DNA of 64,000 nucleotides from Candidatus Dormiibacterota bacterium (GCA_035635555.1 DASQAT010000006.1:1-64000), one strand, 5' to 3'; shown: positions 52,360 to 61,202, counted from the first letter of the stretch. Notes: generated by a model not told the origin, from the sequence alone. Numbers and translations: made by a program.

Positions 52360-53701
52360 AACGGCCCGCGGCGCGGCGCTCGGCGTCCTGGAGGGTGTCG
52401 AGGGCCGCGGCGGGAGCAGCAATCTGCTGCTGGCGGAAATCCATGTCCCGGACGAGCGCGAACGGCACCTGGCCACGACACTCGTCTATGGCGTGCTGCG
52501 CCGCAGACGGACGCTCGATCGGCTCATCGAGACGACTTCCGCGCGCCCTCTTTCCGAGATCGACCTGCCCACGCTCCTCGCTCTTCGGATGGCGCTGTTC
52601 CAGATCCTGTTCCTGACGCGCGTGCCGCGCGCCGCCGCCGTGAACGAAGCCGTGTCGCTGCTCCGCGCGCGACGGGGCCGCGGAGCGGCCGCGTTCGCGA
52701 ACGGCGTCCTGCGGGCCGCCTGCCGGCTCCTGGAGGGGGGGCTCGATCCGCACCTCCTTCCTTCCGAAGAGTCCTCCGACATGGCGCTCGTCCTGGCCGA
52801 GAGGCACTCCTTCCCCCGTTTCCTGGTCGAGCGTTACCTCGAGCGCTTCGGTCGCGAGGAGTGCGAGTCTCTTCTCGAGACGCTCAACAGACCCGCACCA
52901 ACCGTGTTGCGCCTCAGGCAGCCGTCCGAGGGGTCCGAATCGGTGCAGAGGCGGCTCCGGGAGGAAGGAGTCGCGACCGGTCCGTCGCCGCTGCTTCCAG
53001 GCGCCCTGCGGGTGGTCAGCGGTGCGCCGCAGCACACGAAGGTGTTTCGCGACGGTCTCATCTACATTCAGGACGAGGCGGCCCAGATCGTCGCGCTCCT
53101 CCTCCAGCCGATCGACCCCGCGCGCGGCCTTCTCGATCTCTGCGCAGCACCCGGCGGCAAGCTCCTGGCGGCGGCGGAGACGCTGCCCCCCGGCGCCCGC
53201 ATCGTCGCCGCCGAGGCTTCCGTCGAGCGTCTGCGGCTTCTCGACGACAATGCCCGGCGTCTGGGGATCGCGGGCCTCCTCCGGGTGGTCATGGACGCGG
53301 AGCGACCCGCGTTGCGCGGCCTCTTCGACCGGATGCTTCTCGATGCCCCCTGCACCGGGACGGGCGTGATCAGGCGGCACCCGGAGATCCGCTGGAGGCG
53401 GAGCCCGGAGGACATCCAGGCGGCGGCGAGGGCGCAGGGACGGGCGCTGCGCGCGGCCGCCGGACTGGTGTCGCCCAACGGTCGCCTGGTCTACTCCGTC
53501 TGCAGCCTCGAGCCGGAGGAGGGGCCGGAGCGGATCGAGGAGCTGCTGCTCGAGCGCGGGGATCTCACCCTCGTTGACGCGCGCTCGATTCTTCCGCCGG
53601 AGCTGCACCGTCTGGTGGACGGGCGCGGTTTCCTGCAGACCCTGCCGCACCGGGACGACACGGACGGGTTTTTCGCGGCGGTCCTGTCCAGGAGCGGATA
53701 G
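52322..53701 (+). CDS. rsmB: 16S rRNA m5C967 methyltransferase
   Basis: A 459-residue SAM-dependent RNA methyltransferase. An N-terminal NusB-like RNA-binding domain (about 10-140) is followed by the Rossmann domain: 'LLDLCAAPGGKLLAAAE', 'MLLDAPCTGTG' (catalytic-cycle Cys) and 'LVYSVCSLEPEE' (nucleophile Cys). The start is GTG inside fmt, so the two are probably translationally coupled. Confidence 0.92.
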   Translation: MSARPSHRRHRPETARGAALGVLEGVEGRGGSSNLLLAEIHVPDERERHLATTLVYGVLRRRRTLDRLIETTSARPLSEIDLPTLLALRMALFQILFLTRVPRAAAVNEAVSLLRARRGRGAAAFANGVLRAACRLLEGGLDPHLLPSEESSDMALVLAERHSFPRFLVERYLERFGREECESLLETLNRPAPTVLRLRQPSEGSESVQRRLREEGVATGPSPLLPGALRVVSGAPQHTKVFRDGLIYIQDEAAQIVALLLQPIDPARGLLDLCAAPGGKLLAAAETLPPGARIVAAEASVERLRLLDDNARRLGIAGLLRVVMDAERPALRGLFDRMLLDAPCTGTGVIRRHPEIRWRRSPEDIQAAARAQGRALRAAAGLVSPNGRLVYSVCSLEPEEGPERIEELLLERGDLTLVDARSILPPELHRLVDGRGFLQTLPHRDDTDGFFAAVLSRSG

Positions 53702-53723
53702 GCGGTTCTGTCGGGCGCTCGTC

Positions 53724-53753
53724 TTGGGTCCCGCGGGAACGCTGTGCTACCAT
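53724..53753 (+). promoter_or_regulatory. Internal promoter before the PASTA gene
   Basis: TTGGGT - 18 nt - TGC-TACCAT, in the 100-nt gap after rsmB. The predicted leader is about 42 nt. It would let the PASTA-rpe-bamD part be transcribed separately from def-fmt-rsmB. Confidence 0.45.
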
Positions 53754-53801
53754 GCCGTCGTTGCGGAGGCCCGTATCTTCAACGAATTGCAGCGAGATCA
53801 G

Positions 53802-54542
53802 ATGCGCCGGGGAGTCATCGTCCTCGCGTGGATCGGCGCGTTCGCCGGGCTTCTGGTGGCGGTCGGAGTGCTCAGCGCCTATCTCACGGTGAGGCGTTCG
53901 GTCTCCGGGCAGGACGTCGCGGTTCCCGACCTTTCGGGACTGACCTCCGAGGACGCCGCCGCCCTCCTGAAGAAACAGGGACTGATCCTGGAGGAGGCGG
54001 CGCAGCGCAACGACGAAGCGCTCGATGCCGGGCGCATCCTGGCGCAGGACCCTGCGCCCGGGACATCGATCAAGCCGCAGCGCAAGGTGAAGGTCGTCGT
54101 CAGCCTCGGGAACAAGGTGAACTCGATCCCGGAGCTGCGCGGCGGGGCGGCGCGCAAGGCGCAGATCACGCTGCAGCAGCAGGGAATGAAACTGGGAGAC
54201 CAGGTCTACGTGTACAGCCGCAGGGTCGAGGAGAACATGGTGATCGCCCAGGACCCGCTGCCGGAGAGCGCCGGGCTGCGCGACGCCAAGGTCGCCATGC
54301 TCGTGAGCCGCGGCGCCCGGCCGCGGGTCTACGTGATGCCGTACCTGGTCGGCCGCGGCGAGAACGAGGTGCTGGCGTTCCTGGCGCGCGCGGGCGTGCG
54401 CGTGGCGCCGCTGCGCCACGACGCGGGGAGCGGCGCGTCTCAGGGGACGGTGACGTCGCAGGATCCCGAACCCGGGTACCCCGTGCGCAGCGGCGACCTC
54501 GTGACGCTCACCGTCGCCGGCCGGAGCCGGGACGGTGGCTAG
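53802..54542 (+). CDS. Membrane-anchored triple-PASTA protein without kinase
   Basis: A 246-residue protein with one N-terminal membrane helix (VIVLAWIGAFAGLLVAVGVLSA) and three PASTA repeats, about 35-105, 106-175 and 176-242 (VAVPDLSGLTSEDAAALLKK, NSIPELRGGAARKAQ, YVMPYLVGRGENEVLAFLA). PASTA domains bind peptidoglycan fragments and usually sit on Ser/Thr kinases or class B PBPs. Here there is only a short cytoplasmic stub and no kinase domain. It overlaps rpe by 8 nt. It may be a muropeptide sensor or wall-binding factor. Confidence 0.85.
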   Translation: MRRGVIVLAWIGAFAGLLVAVGVLSAYLTVRRSVSGQDVAVPDLSGLTSEDAAALLKKQGLILEEAAQRNDEALDAGRILAQDPAPGTSIKPQRKVKVVVSLGNKVNSIPELRGGAARKAQITLQQQGMKLGDQVYVYSRRVEENMVIAQDPLPESAGLRDAKVAMLVSRGARPRVYVMPYLVGRGENEVLAFLARAGVRVAPLRHDAGSGASQGTVTSQDPEPGYPVRSGDLVTLTVAGRSRDGG

Positions 54543-55263
54543 GCTGCCCAAAGAGAAGGCGGACCCGGCGCGCTCCGCAGCGCGCCTGCCGGCCACCCCC
54601 GCGCTCGCGCCCTCGATCCTGACCGCCGATTTCGGTCACCTGGCCGACGAGATCGCCGCGGCCGAGGCGGGCGGTGCGGGGCTGTTCCACCTGGACGTCA
54701 TGGACGGACATTTCGTCCCCAACCTGACGATCGGTCCCCTGATCGTGGAGGCCATCGACAGTCTGACCGGCCTGCTCCTGGACGTTCACCTGATGATCGA
54801 GCGGCCGGACCTCTACATCGAGCGTTTCGCACGAGCCGGCGCCAACATGATCTCGGTCCACCAGGAGGCCACGCCGCACCTGCACCGCACGGTGCAGCTC
54901 ATCAGGGACTGCGGGGCCGCCGTGGGCGTGGCGCTCAATCCCTCGACCCCGCTCGCCACGCTCCACGACATACTGCCCGACCTCGACTACGTGCTCCTGA
55001 TGTCGGTCGATCCCGGTTTCGGGGGCCAGCGCTTCATTCCCACGGTGATGACGAAGATCGCCTCGCTGAAGCGCCACATCGATGACTCGGGCGCGAGGGC
55101 GAGAATCGAGGTGGACGGCGGCATCGGGACCGACAACATCGTCGCGATCCGCGAGCACGGCGCCGATATCCTTGTCGCGGGCTCCGCGGTCTTCGACGGC
55201 CACGATCCGAAGGGACGCGCGCGTGCCCTGGCGGATCTCCTGAAGCCCGCGCGGCGGGGATGA
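54535..55263 (+). CDS. rpe: Ribulose-phosphate 3-epimerase
   Basis: A 242-residue TIM-barrel enzyme of the pentose phosphate pathway. Motifs: 'APSILTADFGHLADE', 'FHLDVMDGHFVPNLTIGP' (metal and catalytic Asp, His), 'DVHLMIERP', 'LLMSVDPGFGGQRFI' and 'EVDGGIGTDNI'. The start is GTG, within the end of the PASTA gene; the first 22 residues are an extra basic extension, so a later start cannot be excluded. Confidence 0.95.
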   Translation: MARLPKEKADPARSAARLPATPALAPSILTADFGHLADEIAAAEAGGAGLFHLDVMDGHFVPNLTIGPLIVEAIDSLTGLLLDVHLMIERPDLYIERFARAGANMISVHQEATPHLHRTVQLIRDCGAAVGVALNPSTPLATLHDILPDLDYVLLMSVDPGFGGQRFIPTVMTKIASLKRHIDDSGARARIEVDGGIGTDNIVAIREHGADILVAGSAVFDGHDPKGRARALADLLKPARRG

Positions 55264-55267
55264 GGAG

Positions 55268-55666
55268 GTGTCCGGCGGCGATGTCGTGCAGGTGAGGGTC
55301 CGCTACCCCGAGGTGGACCGCATGGGAGTGGCCCACCACGCGAGCCATTTCGTCTGGTTCGAGGTCGGCCGCACGGAGCTGATGCGGGCGAAGGGCGTCA
55401 CCTACCGCCTCCTCGAGGACGACGGGATCTTCCTGCCCGTGATCGAGGCCGCCTGCGCGTATCACGCACCGGCGCGCTACGACGACCTGCTGCGGGTGGT
55501 CACGCGCGTCGAGGGCGCGGGCGCCGTGCGCATCGCCTTCTCCTACCGAGTCGAATCCGAGGCGGACGGCCGCCTGCTGGCGACCGGGACCACGAGCCAC
55601 GCTGCCGTCGATCGCCGCGGACGGCCGCGCCGCCTGCCCGCGGCGCTCCGCGAGCTCCTGGCGTGA
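55268..55666 (+). CDS. YbgC/4-hydroxybenzoyl-CoA-type thioesterase
   Basis: A 132-residue hotdog-fold acyl-CoA thioesterase. The active-site region is 'VRYPEVDRMGVAHHASHFVWFEVGRTELM', whose Asp is the catalytic residue of the family (shown here only as YPEVDRMGV). The start is GTG at 55268, close behind AGGAG. In many Gram-negatives ybgC lies beside envelope genes; here it is followed by bamD with a GTGA overlap. Confidence 0.85.
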   Translation: MSGGDVVQVRVRYPEVDRMGVAHHASHFVWFEVGRTELMRAKGVTYRLLEDDGIFLPVIEAACAYHAPARYDDLLRVVTRVEGAGAVRIAFSYRVESEADGRLLATGTTSHAAVDRRGRPRRLPAALRELLA

Positions 55667-56502
55667 CGGCCTCGTCGATCGATCTCCGCCTGCGCGTCCG
55701 GCGCCCGCTCGCGGCCGCGGCGCTCGCGCTCGCCCTGCTCGGCTCCACGGCCTGCGCCACGAATCACAAGAAGCAGCGGCCTCTCCTGCCGCCGCAGCAG
55801 GCCTACGATCTCGCCATGCAGAGGATCGCGAAGAAGCACTACTACACGGGCCGCACGATGCTGCAGGAGCTGATGCCGCGCGTTCCGCCGGACGATCGGG
55901 ACATCCTGCCGAAGATCCAGCTGGGCATCGCGGACGCCTATTTCAAGGACGGCGGGCAGCTCAACTACGGTGAGGCGCTCAACTCGTTCCGCACCTTCCT
56001 GACCTATTATCCGAACCACGAAGAATCGGCCCGCGTCCAGTACATGGTCGGCATGTCGCTGTTCCAGCAGGCGCTCTCGCCGGACCGCGACCAGACGCTC
56101 ACGCTGCAGGCGATCCAGGAGTTCGAGAAGGTGGAGACCGTCTACCCGACGAGCCCGTTCGTCGCGCAGGCCAAGAAGAAGATCATCGCGTGCCACGACC
56201 GCCTGGCGGAGCACGAGCGCGTCGTCGCCCGCTTCTACCAGAAGCGCAAGAAATACAATGCCGCCATCGATCGGTACCGCACGATCCTCGACCGCTACCC
56301 TCAGTACAACCGGACGGCCCAGGTGCTGTTCGACATCGGCACCTGTCTTCTGGCGGTGGGCAATCGTCCGGAGGCCGAGGAATTCATCGGCCGGCTGCTG
56401 CAGGAACAGCCGGACGGAAAGCTCGCCGCCCGGGCGAAGGAGATGCTCTCCGATTACGATCGCACGCAGCAGAAGGAAGCCCGCAAGGAGCACAAGGGAT
56501 GA
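55663..56502 (+). CDS. bamD: BamD-like outer-membrane assembly lipoprotein
   Basis: A 279-residue TPR lipoprotein of the beta-barrel assembly machine. The lipobox is GSTAC at about residue 31. TPR units include 'AYDLAMQRIAKKHYYTGR', 'YGEALNSFRTFLTYYPNHEE', 'QYMVGMSLFQQA', 'EFEKVETVYPTSPFVAQAKK' and 'YNAAIDRYRTILDRYP'. The order and the 'A..KK.E.AI..F..' spacing match BamD. Length is slightly above average, with a charged C-terminal tail. The GTG start overlaps the thioesterase stop and the stop overlaps the next ATG. Confidence 0.88.
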   Translation: MTASSIDLRLRVRRPLAAAALALALLGSTACATNHKKQRPLLPPQQAYDLAMQRIAKKHYYTGRTMLQELMPRVPPDDRDILPKIQLGIADAYFKDGGQLNYGEALNSFRTFLTYYPNHEESARVQYMVGMSLFQQALSPDRDQTLTLQAIQEFEKVETVYPTSPFVAQAKKKIIACHDRLAEHERVVARFYQKRKKYNAAIDRYRTILDRYPQYNRTAQVLFDIGTCLLAVGNRPEAEEFIGRLLQEQPDGKLAARAKEMLSDYDRTQQKEARKEHKG

Positions 56503-57407
56503 GCGCCGGGCGACCGCCGCTCACGGTCATCGTTCCGACCTTCAACGAGGAATCCACCCTGCGCGACTGCCTCGACTCGGTGCGCTTCGCGGACGAGATC
56601 CTGGTCGTCGACTCCTATTCGAGCGACGCGACCGTGGCCATCGCCCGCGAGCTCGGAGCGCGCGTCCTGCAGCATGAATACGTGTACTCGGCGAAGCAGA
56701 AGAACTGGTCGATCCCCCAGGCGACGCACGAGTGGGTCCTCCTGGTCGATTCGGACGAGCGCGTCACACCCGAGCTGAGGGATGAGATCCTGGCCCTCCT
56801 GGTCTCGGGTCCGCGGCACGACGGCTACTGGATCCTGCGGGCGAACCATTTCCTGGGCCGCCGCATCAGGCGGTGCGGCTGGGGGACCGACAAAGTCATC
56901 CGTCTGTTCCGTCGCGACGTCGCTCGCTACCAGGACCGCGAGGTGCACGCGGAAATCGATCTCCCCGGTCCGCTGCCGGTTCTCCGCCACCCGCTCGAGC
57001 ACCGCTCCTTCCGGTCGTTCGGGCAGTACTGGAGGAAACTGCAGATCTACAGCGAGTGGGGGGCGGCGCAGCTCTACAAGGATGGAAGGAGGGCGGGGGC
57101 GCTGCAGATCTTCGGCCGCCCCGTGACGCGTTTCTTCAAGATGTACGTCGTCCGTCTCGGGTTCCTCGAGGGCCTGCACGGGCTGGTGCTGTCGATGCTC
57201 GGGGCCTTCACGGTCTACCTCAAGTACGCCCGTCTGTGGGAGATGCACGTCCTGAAGGGCGCCACCGGAATCACGCCCCAAGTGGAGGCGGACGGTCTCC
57301 AGGCTCAGGAGCAGATCGGCCGGATGGTCGACGAGGAGCGGCGCCCGCGCCATGACCGCGCGCCGGGGCACACCGCACGTCCCGGGCAGCAGGCGCGGCC
57401 TCGTTGA
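56499..57407 (+). CDS. Glycosyltransferase family 2 (WaaE/KdtX-like)
   Basis: A 302-residue GT-A enzyme: 'LTVIVPTFNEESTLRDCLDS', 'ILVVDSYSSDATVAIARE', 'WVLLVDSDERV' (DxD-like), 'REVHAEIDLPG' and a C-terminal pair of hydrophobic segments. This pattern fits the LPS-core beta-1,4-glucosyltransferase group (WaaE). The last 40 residues are basic and divergent. It is coupled by ATGA to bamD and by TTGA to the next gene. Confidence 0.85.
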   Translation: MSAGRPPLTVIVPTFNEESTLRDCLDSVRFADEILVVDSYSSDATVAIARELGARVLQHEYVYSAKQKNWSIPQATHEWVLLVDSDERVTPELRDEILALLVSGPRHDGYWILRANHFLGRRIRRCGWGTDKVIRLFRRDVARYQDREVHAEIDLPGPLPVLRHPLEHRSFRSFGQYWRKLQIYSEWGAAQLYKDGRRAGALQIFGRPVTRFFKMYVVRLGFLEGLHGLVLSMLGAFTVYLKYARLWEMHVLKGATGITPQVEADGLQAQEQIGRMVDEERRPRHDRAPGHTARPGQQARPR

Positions 57408-58537
57408 CGAGCCGGGATCCCGCCGTGCAGACGATCCTGCACCTCAACACCGAGACCGACTGGCGCGGCGGGGAGGCGCAGACACTGCGTCTCGCCGAGG
57501 GTCTGCGGGCGCGCGGCTACCGCTGCCTCGTCGCCGGGCCGCCGCAGGGCGAGCTCCTGAGGCGCGCCGCGGCCGCGGGACTGGCGACGGTCCCTGTCCG
57601 GAGCCGCGGCGAGCTCGACCTGGGATCGGCCCGGCTCCTGTCCCGGACCCTGCGGGAGGAGCGCGTGGATCTGCTGCACGCGCACACGGCGCACGCCGTG
57701 ACGCTGGCGACGCTGGCCACTCTCCTGTGGCGGGACAGACCGCGGATCGTGGCGGCGCGACGCCTGTCGTTCCCGCTGCGGGGGCGGGTCCTGGGACGCG
57801 TCAAGTACGGCTTCCGCGTCGACCGCGTCATCGCCGTGTCGGAGGCGATCCGCCGCCTGCTGATCCGCCAGGGGCTCGATCGGGCACGCGTCGCGGTGGT
57901 GCACTCCGGGATCGATCCGCAACGCTTCCGCGAGGGGGAGAGATCGCGGCTGCGGGAGTCCCTGCGTCCGCTCCTGGGGGACGACGCCGACACGGCCTTC
58001 CTCGTCGGCACCGCGGGGCATCTGGCCGCGCACAAGGGGCTGGACGTTTTCCTCTCCGCCGCCGCCGACGCGGCGACGGAGATGCCTGAGGCGCGCTTCG
58101 TCGTGTTTGGCCGGGGCGAGGCGGACGTCTCCCTGCGGCGCGCCGCCGAACGTCTCGGGATCACGTCCCGCGTGGTATTCGCCGGCTTTCGCGACGACAT
58201 GCCGGATGTGTTTGCCGGCCTCGACCTGTTCGTTCTATCCTCGGTGTCGGGCGAGGGTTCGCCTGCGGTGCTGAAGGAGGCGATGGCCGCGGGCACGCCC
58301 CTGGTGGCCACTGCGCTTGACGGTATCGAGGAGATCGTCGAAGATGCGCGCCACGGTCTTCTCGTCCCTCCGGGGAACGCGCCCGCGCTGGCGCGGGCGA
58401 TGGTCATCCTGGCGCAGGATCGGCGTCTGAGGGCTCAGTACTCGGCGGCGGCGCAGAAGCGGGTCCTGGAGTTCACGGCCGACAGGATGGTGGAGAAGAC
58501 CGAGGACGTCTACCGGTCGATCGGAGCCGGGGTCTGA
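57404..58537 (+). CDS. Glycosyltransferase family 4 (GT-B)
   Basis: A 377-residue enzyme; TTG at 57404 overlaps the upstream stop, and GTG at 57425 is an alternative start. 'TEDTDWRGGEAQ'-like N-terminus (here NTETDWRGGEAQTLRLAEGL), 'DLLHAHTAHAVTLATL', 'VIAVSEAIRRLLI', 'VVHSGIDPQRF' and the donor-site 'VSGEGSPAVLKEAMAAGTPL' mark the family. It probably extends an LPS core or related glycan on the cytoplasmic side. Confidence 0.88.
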   Translation: MTSRDPAVQTILHLNTETDWRGGEAQTLRLAEGLRARGYRCLVAGPPQGELLRRAAAAGLATVPVRSRGELDLGSARLLSRTLREERVDLLHAHTAHAVTLATLATLLWRDRPRIVAARRLSFPLRGRVLGRVKYGFRVDRVIAVSEAIRRLLIRQGLDRARVAVVHSGIDPQRFREGERSRLRESLRPLLGDDADTAFLVGTAGHLAAHKGLDVFLSAAADAATEMPEARFVVFGRGEADVSLRRAAERLGITSRVVFAGFRDDMPDVFAGLDLFVLSSVSGEGSPAVLKEAMAAGTPLVATALDGIEEIVEDARHGLLVPPGNAPALARAMVILAQDRRLRAQYSAAAQKRVLEFTADRMVEKTEDVYRSIGAGV

Positions 58538-59562
58538 TGGGCGCTCTGAAGATCAACAGCTACTACATGGACCAGCCGGGGGATTCCCCGTGGGCCCGCG
58601 TCAAGAACAGGCTCACGCGCCGCCCGGTCCCCTCGTTCCCCCGCACGATCCAGATCCAGACCTTCACCGGTTGCAACGCCGACTGCATCTTCTGCCCGTA
58701 CGGCGAGACCTACGAGACGCAGGCGAAAGGGAAGATGACGCCGGACCTGTTCAGGCGGGTCGTCGACGAGGCGGCCGAGCACGGTGTGCGGCGCATCAGC
58801 CCGTACTTGATGAACGAGCCGCTGATGGATCGCGATCTGTTCGACAAGATCCGCTACATCAACGAGAAGATCCCCGACTGCAAGGTCGTCGTCACGTCCA
58901 ACGGGCATTTCCTGACGCCTCCCGTGGTCGACAAGCTCCTCGAGATGGGGGACGGAATCCACGAGCTGTACATCTCCTTCCAGGGGATCGACAAGGAGTC
59001 GTACGAGAGGACGATGCGCGGGAACATGAATTTCGAGCGCACCCTCGCGAACGTGGGTCACTTCATCGATACGCAGCGCGAGCGCCACCTGGAGCGGCCG
59101 AAACTCTGGATCACCATGGTGGACACCGCCGTCATCGACGCCCGCAAGGCGGTCGCCTACTGGCGATCGCGCGGCGTCGCCTCCAAGTACACGACGCTCG
59201 AGAACCGCGGCGGGAACATCAAGGACGCCGAGAGCTTCAGCCGGACGCGGTCGATGTCCTACTACACGACCTGCACCAGGCTCTTCAAGCAGGCCTACAT
59301 CATGTTCAACGGCGACCTGGTCCTCTGCTGCGTCGACTACAGCCGACAGCAGGTGCTCGGCAACATCACCCAGAGCAGCATCTGGGACGTCTGGAACGGA
59401 CCGGTCGCCAGGGAGATCCGCCGCCGCTACCTCGGGCACGAGTTCGACAAGCTCCCCCTGTGCGGCAGCTGCAAGATCGACGAAGTCCGCGAAGTCGCCG
59501 TGGACGTGGACGGGACGGAGACGGTCAGCGAGACCGAGGTCGCCGAAGAGGCGAACGGCTAG
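58537..59562 (+). CDS. Radical SAM/SPASM protein
   Basis: A 341-residue enzyme with the radical SAM cluster motif 'GCNADCIFCPYGE' (CX3CX2C) near residue 45 and 'LMNEPLMDRDLF' for SAM. A C-terminal SPASM-like segment has 'FNGDLVLCCVDY' and 'LCGSCK', which can hold an auxiliary Fe-S cluster. The gene is coupled to the GT4 gene (TGATG), suggesting modification of a sugar, lipid or peptide of the same envelope product. The substrate is unknown. Confidence 0.85.
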   Translation: MGALKINSYYMDQPGDSPWARVKNRLTRRPVPSFPRTIQIQTFTGCNADCIFCPYGETYETQAKGKMTPDLFRRVVDEAAEHGVRRISPYLMNEPLMDRDLFDKIRYINEKIPDCKVVVTSNGHFLTPPVVDKLLEMGDGIHELYISFQGIDKESYERTMRGNMNFERTLANVGHFIDTQRERHLERPKLWITMVDTAVIDARKAVAYWRSRGVASKYTTLENRGGNIKDAESFSRTRSMSYYTTCTRLFKQAYIMFNGDLVLCCVDYSRQQVLGNITQSSIWDVWNGPVAREIRRRYLGHEFDKLPLCGSCKIDEVREVAVDVDGTETVSETEVAEEANG

Positions 59563-59568
59563 GCGCGA

Positions 59569-60492
59569 TCAGAACAGACGGCCCTGCTTCGAAACGCGCG
59601 CGGTTGGCTTCAAGGGATCGGCCGCTTCCGCGAGCTCGGGATACGCGGCGATGAGTCCGGCCGGCGCCTGGACGCGGTGTCCCGAGAGCGTCTTCTTCAG
59701 CATCAGGGCGTTGGCGGGCGCCTTGCCGCGGTAGTGGTTGTTGGCGATCACGAAGACCTCCTCGGCGCTCCCGCCGAGCCTGCGGACGCGCTCCACCCAC
59801 GGGAGCAGCTCCTCCATCGAATAGAGGTAGTCGTACCGCGCGCTCCCGGTGCCGCGGACCTCCGGGGTCTCCCGCCGCTTACCCTCCCTGGCGAACCAGT
59901 TCGCGGCGTTGCGGCCATGCAGACGGACGTAGGCGATCCGGGACGTGACGTGCGTGGTCGGAGGGAGGGTCGACCCCAGGGCCGGCTGGTCGATATTGCA
60001 GAACCCGACCCCCATCTCCTTCAGGAAGGCGAGCGCCCCCTCGTTGTCCCAGGAGCGATGCCGGAATTCCGCCACCAGCGGCAGGCCAGGCAGGCGCTGG
60101 ACGACACGGGACAGGTGCGCGCGGCTGTCCGGCCGGTCATGAAAGGCGTGCGGAAACTGCATCAGGACCGCGCCCAGACGTCCGGATCGAAGCAGCGGAT
60201 CGACCGCGGCCAGAAAGGTGCGAGCCTCGGGATCCAGATCGATGGACCCCGCGTGCGTGAAGGCCTGATACAGCTTCGCCGTGAACAGGAACGAACTGCC
60301 TGAGGGAACGCGATTTACCCACGAGAGGGACGTCTTCGGATCGATCGGGCGGTAGAAGGTCACGTTGATCTCCACCGTATCCATAAAACCGGCGAGATAC
60401 GAGAGACGATCGAAGCCGCGCCAATTCGGTGACGGATAGACGATTCCGGCCCAATCAGCGTAATCCCAGCCAGCGACGCCGAAGCGTATCAT
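59569..60492 (-). CDS. DUF72 (YecE-like) TIM-barrel protein
   Basis: A 307-residue member of the DUF72 family: 'FGVAGWDYADWAGIVYP', 'TVEINVTFYRP', 'FTAKLYQAFTH', 'LMQFPHAFHD', 'VAEFRHRSW', 'AYVRLHGRNAANWF' and 'VFVIANNHYRGKAPANAL'. The fold suggests an endonuclease IV-like metal enzyme but no activity is established. It is divergent from carD and stands alone. Confidence 0.88.
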   Translation of the reverse strand: MIRFGVAGWDYADWAGIVYPSPNWRGFDRLSYLAGFMDTVEINVTFYRPIDPKTSLSWVNRVPSGSSFLFTAKLYQAFTHAGSIDLDPEARTFLAAVDPLLRSGRLGAVLMQFPHAFHDRPDSRAHLSRVVQRLPGLPLVAEFRHRSWDNEGALAFLKEMGVGFCNIDQPALGSTLPPTTHVTSRIAYVRLHGRNAANWFAREGKRRETPEVRGTGSARYDYLYSMEELLPWVERVRRLGGSAEEVFVIANNHYRGKAPANALMLKKTLSGHRVQAPAGLIAAYPELAEAADPLKPTARVSKQGRLF

Positions 60493-60511
60493 CGAAGTCT
60501 CACCCGGCTCA

Positions 60512-60540
60512 TTGACCTAAGGCCCAAATTTTGCTAAGAT
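60512..60540 (+). promoter_or_regulatory. Promoter for carD
   Basis: TTGACC - 17 nt - TGC-TAAGAT, strong with an extended -10. The predicted start near 60547 gives a 54-nt leader ending in a GGAGG site 6 nt before the TTG. Confidence 0.65.
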
Positions 60541-60600
60541 TTCTACCACATTATCGAGCGCAGAGCCCCTCAGAGCGCCGGGGTCCTTTGGAGGCAGACT

Positions 60601-61116
60601 TTGGAAATCAAGGAATTCAAGATCGGCGACAAGGTCGTCTATCCGAACCACGGGCTGGGAATCATCGAGCAGATCGAGAAGCGGACGATGGGGGACAGGA
60701 TGGAGGAATTCCTGACCCTGCGCATCGTCGCCAACGACAGCACGGTGATGGTACCCCGCAGCAACACCACGAACGTCGGTCTGCGCCGCGTGGTCACGAA
60801 GAAGGAGGTCGAGGAGGTCTTCGACGTCCTCAAGGACACGAAGATCACCCTCTACGACGACTGGAAGGGACGCTTCCAGGAGAATTCCGACAAGATGCGG
60901 ACCGGCTCGATCACGGAAGTCGCCCGCGTTTTCAAGAGCCTCAGCCACCTGGCGCTTCAGAAGAACCTGTCCTACCGGGAGAGGCGCATGCTCGACAAGG
61001 CGAAATACCTCATCGTCAGCGAGATCGCCGAGGTCGAGAGGCTGCCGACCGATCAGGTGGAAGCGAAGATCGATCGCGCCGTGTCGCGCGGGATCAAGCA
61101 GGTGCGCGACCGCTAG
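60601..61116 (+). CDS. carD: CarD-family transcriptional regulator
   Basis: A 171-residue RNA-polymerase-binding regulator. The N-terminal Tudor-like RNAP interaction domain starts 'FKIGDKVVYPNHGLGIIEQI' and includes 'VMVPRSNTTNVGLR'; the C-terminal helical DNA-binding part has 'MLDKAKYLIVSEIAEVE'. It stabilises open complexes at housekeeping promoters in bacteria that have it. The start is TTG behind a strong GGAGG. It is monocistronic, with its own promoter and terminator. Confidence 0.92.
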   Translation: MEIKEFKIGDKVVYPNHGLGIIEQIEKRTMGDRMEEFLTLRIVANDSTVMVPRSNTTNVGLRRVVTKKEVEEVFDVLKDTKITLYDDWKGRFQENSDKMRTGSITEVARVFKSLSHLALQKNLSYRERRMLDKAKYLIVSEIAEVERLPTDQVEAKIDRAVSRGIKQVRDR

Positions 61117-61167
61117 AAGGGCGGCGTCCCTCCCGGAGGGGGGGGGCCGGCCAGGACGACACTCGAC

Positions 61168-61202
61168 GGGCGACCGGGATGACCGGTCGCCCCTTTTTCT
61201 TT
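61168..61202 (+). terminator. Rho-independent terminator after carD
   Basis: A perfect 10-bp stem (GGGCGACCGG / CCGGTCGCCC) with a GATGA loop is followed by CTTTTTCTTT. The terminator ends 36 nt before the NFACT gene. Confidence 0.95.
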
